Assembly (NCBI GenBank): GCA_012513595.1
Contig: JAAZBY010000061.1
Coordinates: 1 to 17,669, forward strand
Origin: Chloroflexota bacterium
GTDB lineage: Bacteria > Chloroflexota > Anaerolineae > UBA1429
Direction of reading: 5' to 3'
DNA length: 17,669 nt
Positions 13,256-17,669 of the stretch are shown here, in pieces. Position 1 is the first letter of the stretch; each line of letters opens with the position of its first letter. Below the pieces are notes generated by a model. That model saw only the letters and a program-made list of their open reading frames with translations, was not told the DNA's origin and made no database searches. Position numbers and translations under genes: made by a program.

Positions 13256-14439
13256 GAGCTGTGCTGGTTGGCCCCAACAGCCATACCGATGTACCCATCG
13301 CCTCCTGCCTCGAGGAGTTGAAAACGACCTACCGGCTGGAGACGGTGGCCCACTTTGTCGAACCGGCGGCCGCCCTGGCGTTTGTGCGCGCCGGCGCCGA
13401 GGCCCCGGCCGTGATGGTCGCCGACGTCTCCGGCCTGCACGACCCCGGCGTCGACCGTGTCCTCGTCGAATTGCTGGATGCCGCGGCCGGCCGCTGGCCT
13501 GCCTGCCGTGTGGCGGCCGTGGTGAGCGAGGCGCAGGGGTACTTGCGGGATGAGCTGCAGCATGCCCGGGTGCACGTCTTCCGGCCGGGCCAGGTGGACG
13601 ACGTGGCCGCCTATCTGGCGCTGGCGCGGCGCCGGGAAGCCCAGGCGCGCGTCGTGCTGGCGCTGAGCGCCAAGGGTGGTGTGGGCAAGACTTCTCTGAT
13701 CGCCAACCTGAGCACTGCGCTCGCGGTGCGCCACGGGTTGCGGGTGGCAGCCGTAGACGGCGACCTGACACGCGGCGACTTGGCCCGCCTGCTTGGCGTG
13801 GAGCCGTCGACGACCGTGCTCGACCTGGTGGCCGATCGCACGCCTGGTGGCATTCGCGCTGCCCTGGATCGGCACCTGATCTCTCTGCACGACGGGCGGC
13901 TGGCCCTGTTGGCTGCGCCGGGTGGTGCCCTCAACAGCGGACAGCCCTGGACGGCGTTGACCACGCGCCATGCGCAGGCGGTGCTGGCCGCCCTTGGCGA
14001 GCGCTTTGACGTGGTGCTGCTCGACACACCGCCCGACCTGCAGCGCAGCTCCCCCTTCCCGGCGGCAGTTCTCCGCAGTACCGAAGCCGTTTCGGTGAGT
14101 GGCAACGCACTGCCCTTTGTCGGGTTGGTCGTCGTTCAGCCGCAGCCGATGGAGCGCTGGGGCGCCCGGCAGGTGCTCGACTTTGTGGCTGCGTGCGGGA
14201 CGGAGCACGGTACCGTGCGCGGCGTGCTGATCCACCGCAACCCGGCGACGGGCAACGCCCGCCAACTGGAAAAGGCGTTAGGTGTGGAGATCGCTGAGGT
14301 CATCCCCTATGATCCCAGAACGGCGGCGGCCCACCACGAGACCGATCTGGTGTACGACTTTCAGAAGAAGCGGCTCTGCCCTCCGGCGCAGGCCTACGCC
14401 AGGCTGGCAGCGTGGCTGGTAGAAGGAGGCCGGCCGTGA
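13252..14439 (+). CDS. cpaE: CpaE/TadZ-like ParA/MinD-type ATPase
   Basis: A 395-residue protein with an N-terminal receiver-like domain (about 1-125, with a VADVSG strand and D58) and a C-terminal ATPase. The ATPase has the deviant Walker A KGGVGKTS (141-148), the VDGDLTRGDL element with D169 and D171, and Walker B VVLLDTPPD with D258, all as in ParA/MinD and CpaE/TadZ. TadZ/CpaE proteins place and help assemble the Tad machine at the inner membrane. The receiver part lacks a clear full set of phosphorylation residues, so it may be a pseudo-receiver. Its stop overlaps the GTG of the TadA gene (GTGA). Confidence 0.87.
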   Translation: MRAVLVGPNSHTDVPIASCLEELKTTYRLETVAHFVEPAAALAFVRAGAEAPAVMVADVSGLHDPGVDRVLVELLDAAAGRWPACRVAAVVSEAQGYLRDELQHARVHVFRPGQVDDVAAYLALARRREAQARVVLALSAKGGVGKTSLIANLSTALAVRHGLRVAAVDGDLTRGDLARLLGVEPSTTVLDLVADRTPGGIRAALDRHLISLHDGRLALLAAPGGALNSGQPWTALTTRHAQAVLAALGERFDVVLLDTPPDLQRSSPFPAAVLRSTEAVSVSGNALPFVGLVVVQPQPMERWGARQVLDFVAACGTEHGTVRGVLIHRNPATGNARQLEKALGVEIAEVIPYDPRTAAAHHETDLVYDFQKKRLCPPAQAYARLAAWLVEGGRP

Positions 14440-16652
14440 CCGGGGACTGGACCGGCTACGATTACCTGGCGGCACGGTTGGAGCGGCAGCTCCAGGGCTA
14501 CCTGCTGACGACGCAGCAGCGGACCGAGCTGCGCCGCTACCTGCTCAGAACCCTGCCGCTTACCACCTTCAACCCGGGCGAAACCGGCCACGGCGAGGCG
14601 ATTCGCGCGGCCATCGCCCAGGCTTTGCGTGACAGGGTTCTGATCGACGCCCCACTCAGCCCTGACCCGGCGACGCTGAGCCGCCTGTACGCTGAGACGG
14701 TTGGCCTGGGTCCGCTGGATGCCCTGCTCGGCGACGAGACGGTGACCTCGGTCACGGCCAACGGGCCGGGTCTGCTCATGGTGGAGCGGCTGGACCGCAG
14801 CGGCGTGTCCTTTGTGCCCGGCTTTGACACGGCCGAGTCGTTGCTGCGCACAATGGATGCCCTGGCGCAGCGCGCCGGGCGGTCCCTGACGCCCGCGGAA
14901 CCGGTCATCGACCTGGTGTGGGACGATCCCGACGGCCCGGCCACCCGCGTTCACCTCAACCTGCTGGGGCGCAAGGCACCCTTTCTCGCCCTGCGCCGTG
15001 GGCGGCGCCAGGCCTTCCCGCTCAGCCACTACGTCGACCAGGGTCGGATGAACGGCGAGATGGCGGCGTTCCTGGGCGAGGCGGTGCGCGCCGGCGTGTC
15101 GATCGCGGTGACCGGCATGCCCGGCTCGGGCAAGACGGCCCTGCTCGAGGCGCTGCTGCACCTGACCGCCGCAGCGCAGGGCCACGTAGTGCTCGTCGAG
15201 GACGATCCCGAGGTCAACGTTCACGGGCTGGCCCACGTCTCTGCCTTCCAGGTGCCGCGACCGAGGCCCGGCCAGGAGGCGCCCGTCGGGTTCCTGGGGC
15301 TGGTGCTCGCTTCGCTGCGCATGAACTGCCGGAACATCCTCGTCTGCGGCGAGGTGCGCGGTGCAGAGGCGGGAGCGATCATCGCCGTCATGCCCAGCTA
15401 CCGAGCCGTGTGGATGACGGTCCATGGCACCTCGCCGGTAGATGGCCTGGAGAGGCTGGTCGCGGCGGCGCAGATGGGCGGCACCCGCCCACCTTCCCCC
15501 TTCAGCGGCGGCCGCCAGGAGCACCTGGTGCGCCGCAACCTGGCAGCCGGCCTGCGGCTGATCGTACAGATGGACCGGCTGGCCGATGACCGGCTCGTCG
15601 TCGCCGGGGTGTACTGGCTGGCGGGTCTGGGCGACAGCGGTACCGGTTGGGAGCTACTGCCGATCTTTGAGGTGCGGCAGCGGGTCGAGGGCGGAGAGCT
15701 GGCCGTGAACTGGGAAGCGAACCCTGCATTCCGCTGGCCGGACGACGTCGCCGCCCGCCTCGCGCTGGCCGAGCTCCAGCCCGGCAGCCTGGACGAGGCG
15801 ACCTTCCAGGCAGAGCTGGCCATGGTCCAGGCTGCCCTGGAGGGCAACCAGGCCGTCGAGGCAACGCGTCGCCTGAGCAGCCTCTACCACCTCGCCCCCG
15901 GTGAGGAAGGGCGCCGGACCGTCGCGCAGTTGCTCTACCAGACGTTGCTGGCTCAACCTGCTCGTTGGGAGTCGGCCCTGGATCGTGCGCGACGGACCAG
16001 AGAACGGCTCGAGGCCCTGGCCGAGGAGCGTGACTGGCTCCAGGCCCGGGAGATCCTCGAAGCCACGTCCCAGGACCCCGAAGCGGCCGTGGCCCTGGAG
16101 CAGGTCGGGATGGAGGATCTCGGTGCACAGGTCGACTCCGGCTTGCAGGCACTGGCTGACGTGGACCGTGCAGTGGAACGAGCGGCCAGGTTGGGGCAAG
16201 CCGGGCAGCACTGGGACGCGCTGGCGACACTGGCCGACTTGCCTCTGGAAAGCCTGCCACCGGGCGCCGGCGATCGGGTCATCCACGCCCGGGCCGAGCA
16301 GCTCCGCGCGCTGCAGGCCAAAGTGGATGCTAAAGATGTGAGCAATGCGCCAGACGAGGCGCGGGTGGCCCGCGCCATCGTGCGCCTGCTGCCGGCGGCG
16401 TACGACGATCTGCACCGCTGGGCCGGCAACCGATGGAGTGGGTTCGATCCACAGACAGAGACCCTGCCTGTTCAAGCCCTCTCGCTTGAGAGCGGGCCAG
16501 CGGACAGCCACGAGGGCGAGAAGCAAGCCCTTTACACGCGGGCTTGCCTGGCCCTGTCGACAGGTGACCGAACGCAAGCCCGCCGGCTCTTGCAGCAAAT
16601 CGGCGCCTACCGTGCCGCGCAGCGGCTGTTGAAAAGCCTGGAGGAAACGTGA
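14436..16652 (+). CDS. tadA: TadA/CpaF-type secretion ATPase with helical C-terminal extension
   Basis: A 738-residue ATPase. The core (to about residue 449) has Walker A GMPGSGKT (227-234), the Asp box VVLVEDDPEV, Walker B VCGEVRG with E306, and the His box MTVHGTSP with H330, in the order of TadA/CpaF/VirB11 family ATPases. It would power pilus polymerisation. The rest, residues 450-738, is all-helical, Leu/Ala/Arg-rich and looks like a TPR-type solenoid, with LARRR-like and ALYTRACLALSTGD elements. Usual TadA/CpaF proteins are about 400-500 residues, so this ~290-residue extension is unusual. GTG 14436 is chosen over GTG 14412 because AGGAGG (14424-14429) stands 6 bases upstream and the GTGA overlap fits the local style. 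Confidence 0.93.
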   Translation: MTGDWTGYDYLAARLERQLQGYLLTTQQRTELRRYLLRTLPLTTFNPGETGHGEAIRAAIAQALRDRVLIDAPLSPDPATLSRLYAETVGLGPLDALLGDETVTSVTANGPGLLMVERLDRSGVSFVPGFDTAESLLRTMDALAQRAGRSLTPAEPVIDLVWDDPDGPATRVHLNLLGRKAPFLALRRGRRQAFPLSHYVDQGRMNGEMAAFLGEAVRAGVSIAVTGMPGSGKTALLEALLHLTAAAQGHVVLVEDDPEVNVHGLAHVSAFQVPRPRPGQEAPVGFLGLVLASLRMNCRNILVCGEVRGAEAGAIIAVMPSYRAVWMTVHGTSPVDGLERLVAAAQMGGTRPPSPFSGGRQEHLVRRNLAAGLRLIVQMDRLADDRLVVAGVYWLAGLGDSGTGWELLPIFEVRQRVEGGELAVNWEANPAFRWPDDVAARLALAELQPGSLDEATFQAELAMVQAALEGNQAVEATRRLSSLYHLAPGEEGRRTVAQLLYQTLLAQPARWESALDRARRTRERLEALAEERDWLQAREILEATSQDPEAAVALEQVGMEDLGAQVDSGLQALADVDRAVERAARLGQAGQHWDALATLADLPLESLPPGAGDRVIHARAEQLRALQAKVDAKDVSNAPDEARVARAIVRLLPAAYDDLHRWAGNRWSGFDPQTETLPVQALSLESGPADSHEGEKQALYTRACLALSTGDRTQARRLLQQIGAYRAAQRLLKSLEET

Positions 16653-16993
16653 GTGTAGAAACCATGTGGTGGATCAGTTCTGCGGCGTTCGCCCTTGTCT
16701 GCGTGATTCTCACCCTCGACAGTGCAGAGTGGCTCAGCCCAGTTGTGGGGCTCCGCAGGCTTCGATCGAAAGCCAGGAGCAGCAAAGGGTGGCGGGCCGT
16801 CCTGCTTTGGACCGTGTCGGTGCTGCTCCACACCGTCGAAGCTTCGATCTGGGTGGCATCCATGCCGGCAGCGTTCGGGCTGTTTGGACACGTCGTCGTC
16901 ACGTTCCTGGCCGTGATGACCGTCGGCATGTCGGTCCGCTTGGCGACTGAGAGAATCGTACCCTGGCTGCTGTCCAGGGCGAAGGAGATGTGA
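16649..16993 (+). CDS. Small three-helix membrane protein
   Basis: A 114-residue protein with three hydrophobic helices (about residues 7-24, 49-71 and 77-98), a basic loop (GLRRLRSKARSSKG) after the first, and a basic C-terminus. GTG 16649 overlaps the TadA stop (GTGA), with GGAGG at 16640-16644; ATG 16664 is a possible later start. I do not recognise a family. Its place between TadA and a TadB-like gene suggests a membrane partner of the pilus motor or an inserted accessory gene. Confidence 0.6.
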   Translation: MSVETMWWISSAAFALVCVILTLDSAEWLSPVVGLRRLRSKARSSKGWRAVLLWTVSVLLHTVEASIWVASMPAAFGLFGHVVVTFLAVMTVGMSVRLATERIVPWLLSRAKEM

Positions 16994-16994
16994 G

Positions 16995-17669
16995 GTGGAA
17001 CGGTGGATCGCGATCTCGATGGCGGCATTGTTGGGCCTCGGCGTGGGGTTGGCCCTGCTTGGCTGGTTTCGCAACCGCGAGCCTTCCGGACCTGTGCCCG
17101 GTGAGGAGAGCCAGCCCTGGCGGGTGGTCTCTCCGCAGGCCATTGCCGGGACGTTCGTGGCTGCCGGCGTGTTGACGCTGGGCGTATTGGCCCTGGCCGG
17201 GCCGATCCTGGCCGTCGCGGCGGGGATCTTGTTCTTCGAGGTGGCTGCCCTGGTTCTGCAAGCCCTGCGCGCCAGGCGCGAGGGGCAGATCCACGACGAG
17301 GCCATGATCCTGACCGATACGTTGGTGACCGAGACTACGCTGGGCACGCCGCTGCCCGACGCGCTGCGGGGCTACGTCCAGCGCCATCCCCAGGCGCACC
17401 TGGCCGGCGAAATGCAGCGATTCCTCTTGACCCCGCTGGGCAGCGGCGAGCCGTTGGTCGTTGTGCTGAATCGTCTGGTCGAAGGCCCACGCTACGTCCC
17501 CTATCGCACCTACCACCAGTTGCTTCTGCAGCTGGCGCGCACGGTGCGGAGCCGCCTCACACCGGAGGAGACGGAGCATACCCTGCGCGCCTTTCTCGAT
17601 ACGGCCGAGATGGTGGACGAGGTGCAGCGGGAACTGGCCGTCGACGTGACGCAGACGCGCTACAGCCGC
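16995..17669 (+). CDS. TadB/TadC-like pilus platform protein, 3' end cut
   Basis: An open frame of 225 codons with no stop before the window end. GTG 16995 follows an AAGGAG ribosome site (16982-16987) and begins one base after the previous stop. One membrane helix at about residues 4-22, a polar linker and two more hydrophobic segments (about 50-70 and 72-93) precede a cytoplasmic helical domain. The segment with LTDTLVTETTLGTPLPDALRG, then GSGEPLVVVLNRLVEG, then RTVRSRLTPEETEHTLRAF has the repeated layout of the type II secretion F domain of TadB/TadC. Such proteins form the inner-membrane platform on which TadA acts. The match is by pattern only. Confidence 0.62.
   Translation, partial: MERWIAISMAALLGLGVGLALLGWFRNREPSGPVPGEESQPWRVVSPQAIAGTFVAAGVLTLGVLALAGPILAVAAGILFFEVAALVLQALRARREGQIHDEAMILTDTLVTETTLGTPLPDALRGYVQRHPQAHLAGEMQRFLLTPLGSGEPLVVVLNRLVEGPRYVPYRTYHQLLLQLARTVRSRLTPEETEHTLRAFLDTAEMVDEVQRELAVDVTQTRYSR

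Overview
The window is about 17.7 kb of GC-rich DNA with every supported gene on the + strand, packed as one long tightly coupled gene run. It looks like part of an integrative/conjugative element or conjugative plasmid from a Chloroflexota-like bacterium (Anaerolineae or relatives). The taxonomic guess rests on the Pro-Thr linker of a secreted lipoprotein, the PknB-type kinase, the GC-rich operon style and a CpaB/CpaE/TadA set without a visible secretin; it is inference, not proof.

Layout. Positions 34-2871 encode a conjugative type IV secretion (T4SS) core: a VirB2-like pilin, a VirB3/PrgI-like membrane protein and a VirB4 ATPase. Then come a 57-residue basic protein (2875-3048) and a large membrane protein (3049-4950) that follows the VirD4/TraG/HerA fold pattern but lacks the nucleotide-binding motifs. 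A membrane-anchored Ser/Thr kinase follows (5003-6271). A 337-base noncoding stretch (6272-6608), full of inverted and helically phased repeats, is the best candidate for the origin of transfer. It is followed directly by the DNA-processing genes: a ribbon-helix-helix protein, a short HUH relaxase and a true VirD4/TraG coupling ATPase (6609-9609). An HU-like protein and a lipoprotein with a pre-peptidase-C-like domain come next (9614-10845), then a weak coding region (10846-11213).

From 11214 on there is a hypothetical gene and then a Tad/Flp-type type IV pilus assembly set: two TadE-like pseudopilins, a CpaB/RcpC SAF protein, a CpaE-like ParA/MinD ATPase, a TadA/CpaF ATPase with an extra ~290-residue helical C-terminus, a three-helix membrane protein and a TadB-like platform protein cut by the window end.

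How they may work together (inference): the relaxase and its accessory protein nick the DNA at the 6272-6608 region, the VirD4 protein passes it to the VirB2/B3/B4 channel, and the Tad-like machine supplies a pilus or adhesion function for mating. The kinase, pseudo-ATPase and HU-like protein may be regulatory or structural accessories. Eleven start/stop overlaps of the ATGA or GTGA type support co-translation. No integrase, transposase, tRNA, rRNA or CRISPR array is visible.
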